NCBI GenBank assembly: GCA_035632095.1
Contig: DASQHM010000148.1
Coordinates: 1 to 26,209, forward strand
Length of the DNA: 26,209 bases
Direction of reading: 5' to 3'
DNA from: DASQHM01 sp035632095
GTDB lineage: Bacteria; Pseudomonadota; Alphaproteobacteria; Ferrovibrionales; Ferrovibrionaceae
A program made the position numbers and the translations under genes. Below, one piece after another: positions 7,257 to 14,553 of the stretch; within the stretch, counting starts at the first letter, position 1; every line of letters begins with the position of its first letter. The notes beneath the pieces were generated by a model, which was not told the origin of the DNA, made no database searches, and worked only from the letters and a program-made list of their open reading frames with translations.

Positions 7257-7796
7257 TTGGGCCACAGCCGTTTGAACGACGACCAGTTGGACGACCGCGA
7301 CCGTCAGATCGTCGCGCTCATACCGCGCCTCAGGCGCTACGCTCGCGCACTCGCCGGAAATGCCGATCAGGCCGATGACCTGGTGCAGGATTGTCTGGAA
7401 CGCGCGTGGGGCCGTTTGCACCTTTGGCGGCGCGACAGCAACATGCGGGCTTGGTTGTTCACGATCATGCACAACATTCACGTGAACGCACGCCGGCGCG
7501 CAGCCATCCGTCCCGACGATACGCCGCTGATGGATTGGGATCCGGCTCAAGGCGTGCAACCGATTCAGGAGCACATCGCCGAGATTCGCAGCATCGTCGG
7601 CGCGCTGCAGCGTTTGCCCTCGGAGCAGAAGGAAGTGCTGCTGTTGATCGGTCTCGAAGGCATGAGCTATCGCGAGACGGCGGCGGTGCTGGACTTGCCG
7701 ATCGGCACCGTGATGTCGCGTCTCGCGCGGGGTCGCGAGAAGCTGCGCGCGATGACGGGGAACGACGGGGAAACCGCCGTCAAGATGTCGTCATGA
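7257..7796 (+). CDS. ECF (sigma-70 family) RNA polymerase sigma factor
   Basis: The 179-residue protein has sigma region 2 (about residues 20-85, with ADDLVQDCLERAW and the -10 recognition helix around NMRAWLFTIMHNI). Region 4 (about 115-168) has LPSEQKEVLLLIGLEGMSYR and a helix-turn-helix ending IGTVMSRLARGREKLR. It directs RNA polymerase to ECF promoters such as the one at 6820. The frame is closed by TGA at 7230-7232 and has no ATG or GTG before region 2. Start choices are therefore TTG at 7257, 7272 or 7287, and none has a good Shine-Dalgarno sequence. The stop overlaps the anti-sigma start as ATGA (7793-7796), typical of coupled sigma/anti-sigma pairs. Confidence 0.88.
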   Translation: MGHSRLNDDQLDDRDRQIVALIPRLRRYARALAGNADQADDLVQDCLERAWGRLHLWRRDSNMRAWLFTIMHNIHVNARRRAAIRPDDTPLMDWDPAQGVQPIQEHIAEIRSIVGALQRLPSEQKEVLLLIGLEGMSYRETAAVLDLPIGTVMSRLARGREKLRAMTGNDGETAVKMSS

Positions 7797-8569
7797 GCCG
7801 CGCACCCGAACGCTTCGATGAGAACGACGTACACGCCTTCGTCGACGGGCAGATGGAGCCCGAACGGCGCGCCGCATTCGAGAAACGCCTAGCCGCCGAT
7901 CCGGCTCTGGCGCATCTCGTCGCGGCCTATCAGCGGCAGAACGCGGCTTTGCATGCGGTGTTCGATCCGGTATTGGGCGAGCCGGTTCCCGCGGCATTGC
8001 GGCGGCGGCCGCCCGGCCGCTGGCGGGTGTTCGCCGCGCGCGCCGCTGCGGCGATCGTGCTGGTGGCGATCGGCGCCGGCGGCGGCTGGCTCGCGGGCCG
8101 GACATCCATGCCGGTAACGTCGCCAGCGACGGCGAGCCTTGAGTTTGCCGAGCGCGCGGCGGCGGCCCATGCCGTCTTCGCGCCAGAAGTGCGCCATCCG
8201 GTCGAGGTTGCCGCGCCGCAGGAAGATCATCTGGTGGCCTGGCTTTCCAAGCGCCTCGGCGCCAACGTCAAGGCTCCGGCGCTCGGCGAGGCCGGGTTCA
8301 CGCTGGTGGGCGGTAGATTGCTGCCGGACGAATCCTCGCCCGCGGCGCAATTCATGTACGAGGACCGGCAGGGAAGGCGCGTTACGCTTTACATGCGCAC
8401 CAATCCGAGCGGCCGGCACGAAACCGCGTTCCGCTGGGTCACGGCCCAGGGCGTCACCGTCTGCTATTGGATCGACGGTACGTTCGGTTATGCCATTGCC
8501 GGCGACAATGTGAGTCGCGAGGAAATCGAACACATCGCCACGGTCGTCTATCGCCAGCTCGAACAGTAG
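7793..8569 (+). CDS. Membrane-anchored anti-sigma factor
   Basis: The 258-residue protein has an N-terminal cytoplasmic anti-sigma domain (residues about 8-55, NDVHAFVDGQMEPERRAAFE). One transmembrane segment follows at about 79-101, then a periplasmic domain of about 155 residues (YEDRQGRRVTLYMR, YWIDGTFGYAI). Domain order and overlap with the sigma gene point to the cognate anti-sigma factor, which would hold the sigma at the membrane until a periplasmic signal. The zinc-binding H-x3-C-x2-C of ZAS-type anti-sigma domains is absent, so it should not be a zinc-thiol redox switch. The start is the ATG at 7793. The frame is open further upstream, but that extension merely overlaps the sigma gene. 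Confidence 0.85.
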   Translation: MSRAPERFDENDVHAFVDGQMEPERRAAFEKRLAADPALAHLVAAYQRQNAALHAVFDPVLGEPVPAALRRRPPGRWRVFAARAAAAIVLVAIGAGGGWLAGRTSMPVTSPATASLEFAERAAAAHAVFAPEVRHPVEVAAPQEDHLVAWLSKRLGANVKAPALGEAGFTLVGGRLLPDESSPAAQFMYEDRQGRRVTLYMRTNPSGRHETAFRWVTAQGVTVCYWIDGTFGYAIAGDNVSREEIEHIATVVYRQLEQ

Positions 8570-8643
8570 CGGCATGACGTCGCCTTAAGCCTGCCGAAGG
8601 GTGAGTATCTCAGGCCTCGACGAGCCCGACTCGCGGCGGACGA

Positions 8644-8672
8644 TTGCCTGGTCTTGCGTGAACGGCTATCAA
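8644..8672 (+). promoter_or_regulatory. Candidate sigma-70 promoter of the ydcF-mltB-rlpA group
   Basis: TTGCCT (8644-8649), a 17-base spacer and TATCAA (8667-8672) lie directly before the ATG at 8680. The -10 ends 8 bases before the ATG and there is no Shine-Dalgarno sequence, so a leaderless message is possible. Confidence 0.42.
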
Positions 8673-8679
8673 CGCACGT

Positions 8680-9462
8680 ATGGCCTTTGTGCTGTCGAAA
8701 GTTCTCTGGCCGATCACGGCCCCCGGAAATGTCCTGGTCCTTCTTCTCGTCCTAGCGCTCGTCCTGCAATGGACGTCCTGGCGCAAGTTCGGCCGCTGGC
8801 TGGCGACGCTGGCATCGCTCACATTGTTCGCCATTGCAGTCTTGCCGGTCGCGCAATGGATGAGCGCCCCGCTGGAACGGCGTTTTACCTTGCCGGCGAA
8901 ACTTCCCGAAAAGGTCGACGGCATCATCGTGATCGGCGGCGCCTTGGCGCCCGATATCACGAAGGATCGCGGCCGTCCCGCATTGACCAGTTCGGCGGAG
9001 CGCATGACCGAGTTCGTCGCTTTGTCGCGGCGCTTCCCCGCCGCGCGATTGGTCTTCACCGGGGGCAATGCGTCGCTGTTCCCGGAAGGCAGGTCGACCG
9101 AAGCAAAGGCGGCCGAATTGCTCCTGCGCGAGCTCGGCGTCGACACGAACCGCGTGGTCTTCGAAGGCCGCTCGCGCAACACCTACGAGAACGCGGCGTT
9201 CAGCAAGGATCTGGTCAAGCCCGGCGCCAACGAAACGTGGCTGATGATCACATCGGCGGCGCATATGCCGCGCGCCGTCGGATGCTTTCGCAAAGTCGGC
9301 TGGAAGGTGGTGCCGTGGCCGGTGGACTATCATGCCACCGCGCGCAACGACTTCGATCTGGCGCATCATTTGTCGGCCGTCGATTTGTCGACTAAAGAAT
9401 GGCTCGGACTTGTGGCCTATCGCTTGAACGGATTTACCGATGCGCTATTTCCGGCGCCTTGA
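8680..9462 (+). CDS. YdcF/ElyC-like DUF218 membrane protein
   Basis: The 260-residue protein has two N-terminal transmembrane helices (about residues 14-31 and 39-58) followed by a DUF218 domain from about residue 80. The domain includes DGIIVIGG and the family signature SRNTYENA at 165-172. Related proteins with this topology (ElyC/YcbC) affect cell-envelope integrity and undecaprenyl-phosphate use in enterobacteria; whether that role applies here is inferred. It overlaps the next gene, a lytic transglycosylase, by 23 bases and heads a peptidoglycan-related group, which supports an envelope function. The biochemical activity is not known from the sequence. Confidence 0.85.
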   Translation: MAFVLSKVLWPITAPGNVLVLLLVLALVLQWTSWRKFGRWLATLASLTLFAIAVLPVAQWMSAPLERRFTLPAKLPEKVDGIIVIGGALAPDITKDRGRPALTSSAERMTEFVALSRRFPAARLVFTGGNASLFPEGRSTEAKAAELLLRELGVDTNRVVFEGRSRNTYENAAFSKDLVKPGANETWLMITSAAHMPRAVGCFRKVGWKVVPWPVDYHATARNDFDLAHHLSAVDLSTKEWLGLVAYRLNGFTDALFPAP

Positions 9463-10453
9463 CGGTCTCGCTCGCCGCGTCGTGACATGCGTTGCCGCCG
9501 CGGTCGTTTTGTTTGCCGGATTGGTGCTGCCGCGGCCGGCGCATGCGGCCGAGGATTTCGACGCGTGGCTCGCAAACATGAAGCAAGAGGCGTTGGCGGC
9601 GGGGATCACCCAGGCCACCGTCGATGCGGCGTTCAAGGATGTGCAGCCCATTCCGAAAGTGCTGGAATTAGATCAGCGTCAGCCCGAGTTCACGCTCAAA
9701 CTCGCTGACTATCTGGCCCGCAACGTCAACGACAAGAAAGTGGAGCAGGGGCGCGCCGCGTTCAGCCGAAATCGCGAGCTGCTGACCAGGGTGGCGGCCC
9801 GGTTCCACGTTCAGCCGCGCTTCATCGTGGCACTCTGGGGCATCGAAAGCGCTTATGGCCGGTCGATGGGTTCATATTCCGAGATCGGCTCGCTTGCGAC
9901 ATTAGCTTATGACGGCCGGCGAAGTGCCTATTTTAAGGGAGAATTAATCGCCGCATTGAAGATTCTGGATCAGGAAAAGATCGAGCCCGAGCAGATGCTG
10001 GGTTCTTGGGCCGGTGCCATGGGTCAGTGCCAGTTCATGCCTTCGAGTTTCTTGAAGTTCGCCGTGGACTTCGATGGCGACGGCCGCCGCGACATCTGGC
10101 ATTCGGAGGCCGACGTGCTCGCGTCGACGGCCAACTATCTCGCCGAGACCGGTTGGCGCGACGACGAGACGTGGGGCCGGCCGGTTACGCTGCCTGCAAG
10201 CTTCGACGTGTCGCAGGCGGACCTCTCGATCACCAAGCCGCTCGGGGAATGGCGCGGGCGCGGCGTGAAACGCAGCGACGGCGGCGAGCTGCCGGGGCGA
10301 GCCGCGATGCCGGCTTCGATCATGCTGCCGGAAGGCGAGACGAATTCCGCCTATCTCGTGTACGGAAACTTCCGCAGCATCATGAAGTGGAATCGGTCGA
10401 CGTTTTTTGCAATCGCGGTCGGCGTGCTTGCCGATCGGATAGGCGACCGATAG
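9440..10453 (+). CDS. mltB: Lytic murein transglycosylase, MltB-like
   Basis: The 337-residue protein has a signal peptide (about residues 1-36, ending PRPAHA before AEDFDAW). The SLT_2/GH103 catalytic domain fills the rest. The catalytic acid is Glu136 in LWGIESAYGRSMG, and GAMGQCQFMPSSF and DFDGDGRRDIWHS are the other family hallmarks. GH103 enzymes cleave the MurNAc-GlcNAc bond of peptidoglycan to give 1,6-anhydroMurNAc ends in the periplasm. There is no lipobox, so it is secreted rather than lipid-anchored, unlike E. coli MltB. The start overlaps the end of the DUF218 gene by 23 bases. A separate C-terminal peptidoglycan-binding domain is not evident. Confidence 0.92.
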   Translation: MRYFRRLDGLARRVVTCVAAAVVLFAGLVLPRPAHAAEDFDAWLANMKQEALAAGITQATVDAAFKDVQPIPKVLELDQRQPEFTLKLADYLARNVNDKKVEQGRAAFSRNRELLTRVAARFHVQPRFIVALWGIESAYGRSMGSYSEIGSLATLAYDGRRSAYFKGELIAALKILDQEKIEPEQMLGSWAGAMGQCQFMPSSFLKFAVDFDGDGRRDIWHSEADVLASTANYLAETGWRDDETWGRPVTLPASFDVSQADLSITKPLGEWRGRGVKRSDGGELPGRAAMPASIMLPEGETNSAYLVYGNFRSIMKWNRSTFFAIAVGVLADRIGDR

Positions 10454-10465
10454 ATTACCAAATCC

Positions 10466-11497
10466 ATGGCTAGCGTCGGCGAAACACACAAGATCATGCG
10501 CGCCTTATTGGTTTGGCCGGTACGGCGCATTGTGTCGGTTGCGCTTGCGTCCTGCCTGATGGCGCTCACGGGTTGCGCTGAGTTCGAGCTCGGCGCGCAT
10601 GCGACGAAGCAGATTCAAGGCAGCGAGCGCAGCCAGTCGCGCAGCACCTATAAGGTCGGCCAGCCCTATCAGGTCGCCGGCGTCTGGTACTACCCCCAGG
10701 AAGATCCGAACTATGACGAGACCGGCATCGCATCGTGGTATGGCGCGCCGTTTCACGGCCAGAACACCGCGAACGGCGAGCAATACGATCAGAACGCGCT
10801 GACCGCGGCGCACAAGACATTGCCGATGCCGAGCTTCGCGAGGGTCACCAATCTGGAGAACGGCCGTTCCATCATCGTGCGCATCAACGATCGCGGACCC
10901 TTCGTCAACGGTCGCATCATCGACTTGTCGCGCCGCAGCGCGCAGCTTCTCGCCATCGACCAGAACGGCACCGCGCGGGTGCGCGTGCAGGCCGTCAATC
11001 CGAGTTCGCCGGGGAGCGACGGGGCCATGGTGGCGCGGGCCTCGAACGGCATCGAACAGCCGAAAGTCGCGGCGCTTCCGCGCGGCGAGGTCACGGCGGA
11101 AGCGTTGCCGCCGCCGCCCGGCGTGAAGGGGCAGGCCGGTCCGCAGATTGCCGGCTCCGGCTCCGCGGCGGGATCGGGTGCGGTCAGCAGCGTGGCGCTT
11201 GCCGGCAGCGCGGCCGCGGCGGCGCCCAGCCTGGATCAGCAGGCCGTGCTGCAGATGCCGGTGCGGCCGACGAATATCTACGTGCAGGTCGGCGCTTTCA
11301 CGCAGTATGACAATGCGAATCGCCTGCGCGCCCGCCTCGCCGGCGTCGGCCCGGCCAAGGTCACCTCGGCCGTGGTGAAGGGAACCGAGTTTTTCCGTGT
11401 CCGCATCGGGCCATTGCAGAGCGTCGATCAGGCCGATGGGATGCTTGATCGGGTCATCGGACTCGGACAGCCGGACGCGCATATCGTCGTCGACTGA
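10466..11497 (+). CDS. rlpA: RlpA-type septal lytic transglycosylase lipoprotein with SPOR domain
   Basis: The protein has 343 residues from ATG 10466. A lipoprotein signal ends in the lipobox LTGC. A double-psi beta-barrel runs from about residue 88 (IASWYGAPFHGQNTANGE, TNLENGRSIIVRINDRGPF, IDLSRRSAQLL). An Ala/Gly/Pro-rich linker follows, then a SPOR domain at about 270-343 (IYVQVGAFTQYDNANRLR). RlpA cleaves glycan strands stripped of stem peptides, and SPOR binds such strands at the division site. An ATG at 10496 would give a shorter, more typical signal and may be the true start. The gene lies 12 bases after the transglycosylase and before a D,D-carboxypeptidase, consistent with joint septal wall processing. 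Confidence 0.92.
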   Translation: MASVGETHKIMRALLVWPVRRIVSVALASCLMALTGCAEFELGAHATKQIQGSERSQSRSTYKVGQPYQVAGVWYYPQEDPNYDETGIASWYGAPFHGQNTANGEQYDQNALTAAHKTLPMPSFARVTNLENGRSIIVRINDRGPFVNGRIIDLSRRSAQLLAIDQNGTARVRVQAVNPSSPGSDGAMVARASNGIEQPKVAALPRGEVTAEALPPPPGVKGQAGPQIAGSGSAAGSGAVSSVALAGSAAAAAPSLDQQAVLQMPVRPTNIYVQVGAFTQYDNANRLRARLAGVGPAKVTSAVVKGTEFFRVRIGPLQSVDQADGMLDRVIGLGQPDAHIVVD

Positions 11498-11534
11498 CGG
11501 TGCGGCGGCAGCTCGCAAGCCGCGTCAACGCCAC

Positions 11535-11563
11535 ATTCCGGGCGCAATGGTTGCATAAGGAAT
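11535..11563 (+). repeat. Symmetric dyad between rlpA and the carboxypeptidase gene
   Basis: ATTCC (11535-11539) pairs with GGAAT (11559-11563) and GCAA (11544-11547) with TTGC (11551-11554). A 4-by-4 internal loop separates them and the terminal loop is TGG. The perfect symmetry suggests an RNA hairpin or operator. There is no T-run and no assignable function. Confidence 0.3.
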
Positions 11564-11624
11564 CGCGCCTATGGTAGTCGGGCTCATGTCCGGCAGGAGC
11601 GCTCGTTTCGTAAGGCGACACAGC

Positions 11625-12791
11625 ATGACCACACTCCGCACCACCCTTTACGCCATCATCGCCGCAACGTTCGTCGGAGCCTTCGGCGCCGCCCCGGCGC
11701 AGGCCCAGGCGCTGGGCGCCGGCATCGAAACCGAGGCGCGCCAAGCGTTGCTCATGGACGACACGACCGGCACCGTTCTGCTCGCCAAGAATGCGGACGA
11801 ACCGATGCATCCTTCGTCCATGAGCAAGCTGATGACCGTCTACATGGTCTTCGAGAAGTTGGCCAAGGGCGAGCTCAAGCTTGACGACCAGTTCGGCGTC
11901 AGCGAACGCGCGTGGCGCCAAGGCGGCTCGAAAATGTTCGTTCAGGTCGGCTCCCGCGTGAATGTGGACGATCTGCTCAAGGGCGTGATCGTGCAGTCGG
12001 GCAATGACGCCTGCATCGTGCTCGCGGAAGGTCTGGCCGGCAGCGAAGGCGCCTTTGCCGACGCCATGACCAGGCGCGCGCGCGAACTCGGCCTGACCAA
12101 TAGCGTGTTCAAGAACTCGACCGGCTGGCCGGACCCGCAGCACCTAATGACGGCGCGCGATCTGGCCGTGCTGTCGCGCCGGATCATTCACGATTTCCCG
12201 CAGTACTATCACTACTTCGGCCAAATCGACTTCACCTACAACAACATCAAGCAAGGCAATCGGAACCCGCTGCTCTACAAGAATCTGGGCGTCGACGGGC
12301 TGAAGACCGGTCATACGGACGAGGGCGGCTACGGATTGACCGCCTCGGCAAAGCGCGGCGACCGCCGCCTGATCCTCGTGGTCAACGGTCTGACCTCGAT
12401 GAACGAGCGCTCGCGGGAGCCGGAACGGCTGCTCGACTGGGGTTTCCGCGAATTCGACAACTACGCGCTGTTCAAGGCCGGCGACAAGGTCGACGAGGCC
12501 GACGTCTGGCTCGGCGACCAGCCGAAAGTTCCCCTGGTGCTGGAGCACAATCTGGTGCTGACCCTGCCCAAGGCGGCGCGCAAGGATCTCAAGGCCAAGC
12601 TTGTGTACGACGGTCCGGTGCCGGCTCCGATCAAACAGGGCATGGCGATCGGCCACATCGAGGTCAGCGCGCCCGGCATGGAAACGGTGCAGGTGCCCCT
12701 CGTGGCCGCCGCTGACGTCGGCCGCCTCGGCTTCACCGGGCGTCTCGCTGCCGCCTTCAACTATCTCGTCTGGGGTCCGACGCGCCGCTGA
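11625..12791 (+). CDS. Serine-type D-Ala-D-Ala carboxypeptidase (PBP5/6 family)
   Basis: The 388-residue protein has a signal peptide of about 27 residues ending APAQA-Q. The S11 penicillin-binding catalytic domain has all three motifs: S65-M-S-K68, S125-G-N127 and K227-T-G229. A C-terminal PBP5-type beta domain (about 280-380) and a final segment that may act as an amphipathic membrane anchor follow. It removes the terminal D-Ala of peptidoglycan pentapeptides in the periplasm. I chose ATG 11625 over 11571 because the signal peptide begins there and AAGG (11612-11615) lies upstream; the longer version adds 18 charged residues. It precedes tmk with a 1-base TGATG overlap. Confidence 0.93.
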   Translation: MTTLRTTLYAIIAATFVGAFGAAPAQAQALGAGIETEARQALLMDDTTGTVLLAKNADEPMHPSSMSKLMTVYMVFEKLAKGELKLDDQFGVSERAWRQGGSKMFVQVGSRVNVDDLLKGVIVQSGNDACIVLAEGLAGSEGAFADAMTRRARELGLTNSVFKNSTGWPDPQHLMTARDLAVLSRRIIHDFPQYYHYFGQIDFTYNNIKQGNRNPLLYKNLGVDGLKTGHTDEGGYGLTASAKRGDRRLILVVNGLTSMNERSREPERLLDWGFREFDNYALFKAGDKVDEADVWLGDQPKVPLVLEHNLVLTLPKAARKDLKAKLVYDGPVPAPIKQGMAIGHIEVSAPGMETVQVPLVAAADVGRLGFTGRLAAAFNYLVWGPTRR

Positions 12792-13420
12792 TGGCAGAGC
12801 GCGGCATCTTCATCGCCATCGACGGCATCGACGGATCCGGCAAGAGCACCCTTGTCGCCTCCCTCGGCGAGCGGCTGAAGCCTCTGAATGTGTTGACCAC
12901 GCGGGAGCCGACCGACGCGTCCAAGTGGGGCAGGGCGCTCCGCAAGGCGGCGACTGCGGGCAGATTGCCGAAGGCCACGGAGATCGACTACTTCCACCGC
13001 GACCGCATGCATCATCTTGCGACGCTTATTCGCCCCGCGCTCGCCGCGGGGCGGCCCGTCGTCACCGACCGTTACGTGGATTCCACGCTGGCCTTCCAGG
13101 CCGAGGATCCGGCGTCGGCGTCGGCGCTCTATGCGCGCTTCGCGCCCGACATCCTGGTGCCCGACGTGACTTTCATTCTCGATTGCCCGGTCGGCAAGGG
13201 CGCCGGCCGGATCGAAGGCAGCCGGCCCGGACGAAGCCCGTTCGAGAACCGCGAGACCCAATTGCGCGCCCAGCGCATTTACGCCTCGCGGCAGGGCGGG
13301 CATTACGAGCATATCGACGCCAGCGGCTCAGCCGCCGAGACCTTTCGCCAGGTGGCCGTGGCCCTCGCGCGGCGCTTCCCTAAGCTTGCCCCGTTGTTGC
13401 ATCCTGCGGGGCATGGCTGA
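12791..13420 (+). CDS. tmk: Thymidylate kinase-like protein (divergent Tmk)
   Basis: This 209-residue P-loop kinase has Walker A GIDGSGKST (residues 12-20), the TREP motif, and DRYVDSTLAFQ as the dTMP kinase DR(Y/F) signature. Tmk phosphorylates dTMP to dTDP in the cytoplasm. Its position just before holB is the usual one. It is nevertheless unusual: after TREP the canonical GGT-x-x-GE run is replaced by TDASKWGRALR. The lid region (GAGRIEGSRPGRSPFENRE) also lacks the normal Arg-rich pattern. It may be a functional variant or a related deoxynucleotide kinase. The start overlaps the carboxypeptidase stop by one base and the end overlaps holB by 8 bases. Confidence 0.8.
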   Translation: MAERGIFIAIDGIDGSGKSTLVASLGERLKPLNVLTTREPTDASKWGRALRKAATAGRLPKATEIDYFHRDRMHHLATLIRPALAAGRPVVTDRYVDSTLAFQAEDPASASALYARFAPDILVPDVTFILDCPVGKGAGRIEGSRPGRSPFENRETQLRAQRIYASRQGGHYEHIDASGSAAETFRQVAVALARRFPKLAPLLHPAGHG

Positions 13421-14507
13421 GACGGACGCGAACGAGGACCGCGACCACCCGCGGTTCACCACCGATCTGATTGGACACGACGAGGCCGAAGCTGCGCTGA
13501 TGGCGGCGTGGAATTCCGGCCGTATGCCCCATGCCTGGCTGATCGGCGGCCCGCGCGGGGTCGGCAAGGCGACGCTCGCCTATCGCATGGCGCGTTTCGT
13601 CCTGGCGCAAGCCGGCGGCGGTATGTTCGACGCCGCGCCCGACGCGCGAAGCCTCGCCATACCGCCGGACCACCCGGTGTTTCGCCGCGTTGCGTCGCGC
13701 GGGCATGCGGATCTGCTGGTAATGGAGCGCGCGATCAACGAAAAGACCGGCAAGCTCCGAACGGAAATCACCGCCGAGGACGCGCGCCGCGTCAGCGCGT
13801 TTTTCGCCCACACGGCGGCGGAGGGGGGATGGCGGGTCTGCATCGTCGATGCGGCCGACGAGATGAACCGCCAATCGGCGAACGCCCTCTTGAAGCGCAT
13901 GGAAGAGCCGCCGCCGAAATCGCTGCTGCTGATCGTGGCGCACTCGCCGGGGGCATTGCTGCCGACCATCCGGTCGCGCTGCCGCCTTTTGATGCTGCGC
14001 CCGCTCGACGAAAGCGCCGTAGCCGAACTGCTGTCCCAGCGGCTGCCAGATGCGACGGCCGAAGAGCGCACCGCATTGGCCCGGCTTTCGGAAGGTTGTC
14101 CGGGGCGGGCGCTGGTGCTGGCCGAGAGCGGCGGTATCGCGGTCTACAAGGAACTCGTCGGCTTGTTCGCCGGATTGCCCGATCTCGACGTCGAGACGCT
14201 GCATGCGGCCGGCGACCGGCTGGCGCGGCGCGACGCGGACGTCACGTTCCGGGTCTGGACGGAGCTGTTCGGCTGGTGGCTGGCGCGGCTGGCACGCGCC
14301 GGCGCGACCGGCGAAATGCCACCGGAAATCGTGGCCGGAGAGGCCAATGTGCTGCGCCGCCTCGGCGACCGGCGCCGCCTTGATCGCTGGGCCGAGGTGT
14401 GGGAAAAGGTGGGCCATCTCGTGGAACGGGCCGACAGCGTCAACCTGGATCGCAAGCAGGTGGTGCTGAGCGCGCTCTTCGCCGCGGGCCGCGCGGCTAG
14501 GGCCTGA
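13413..14507 (+). CDS. holB: DNA polymerase III subunit delta'
   Basis: The 364-residue protein has an AAA+ clamp-loader fold. The degenerate Walker A is GPRGVGKAT (residues 46-54), the Walker B-like region is CIVDAADEMN, and KRMEEPPPKS and the clamp-loader SRC motif (TIRSRCRLL) follow. Delta' is the stator of the sliding-clamp loader that places the beta clamp on DNA. The four-cysteine zinc module after Walker A in E. coli delta' is missing; that stretch (about residues 65-110) has no cysteine, as in many alphaproteobacterial homologues. ATG 13413 is chosen over 13386 because it gives the usual N-terminus and overlaps the tmk stop by 8 bases. Confidence 0.92.
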   Translation: MAETDANEDRDHPRFTTDLIGHDEAEAALMAAWNSGRMPHAWLIGGPRGVGKATLAYRMARFVLAQAGGGMFDAAPDARSLAIPPDHPVFRRVASRGHADLLVMERAINEKTGKLRTEITAEDARRVSAFFAHTAAEGGWRVCIVDAADEMNRQSANALLKRMEEPPPKSLLLIVAHSPGALLPTIRSRCRLLMLRPLDESAVAELLSQRLPDATAEERTALARLSEGCPGRALVLAESGGIAVYKELVGLFAGLPDLDVETLHAAGDRLARRDADVTFRVWTELFGWWLARLARAGATGEMPPEIVAGEANVLRRLGDRRRLDRWAEVWEKVGHLVERADSVNLDRKQVVLSALFAAGRAARA

Positions 14508-14553
14508 ACCCGATTTGCCCGGAGCGCGGTAACGGTGCGATCAGGAGAGCGCG

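Noticed and set aside
7391..7792. N-terminal extension of the anti-sigma factor within the sigma gene
   Set aside because: The anti-sigma domain begins at ATG 7793 with the usual ATGA overlap; the upstream part is a shadow of the sigma gene.
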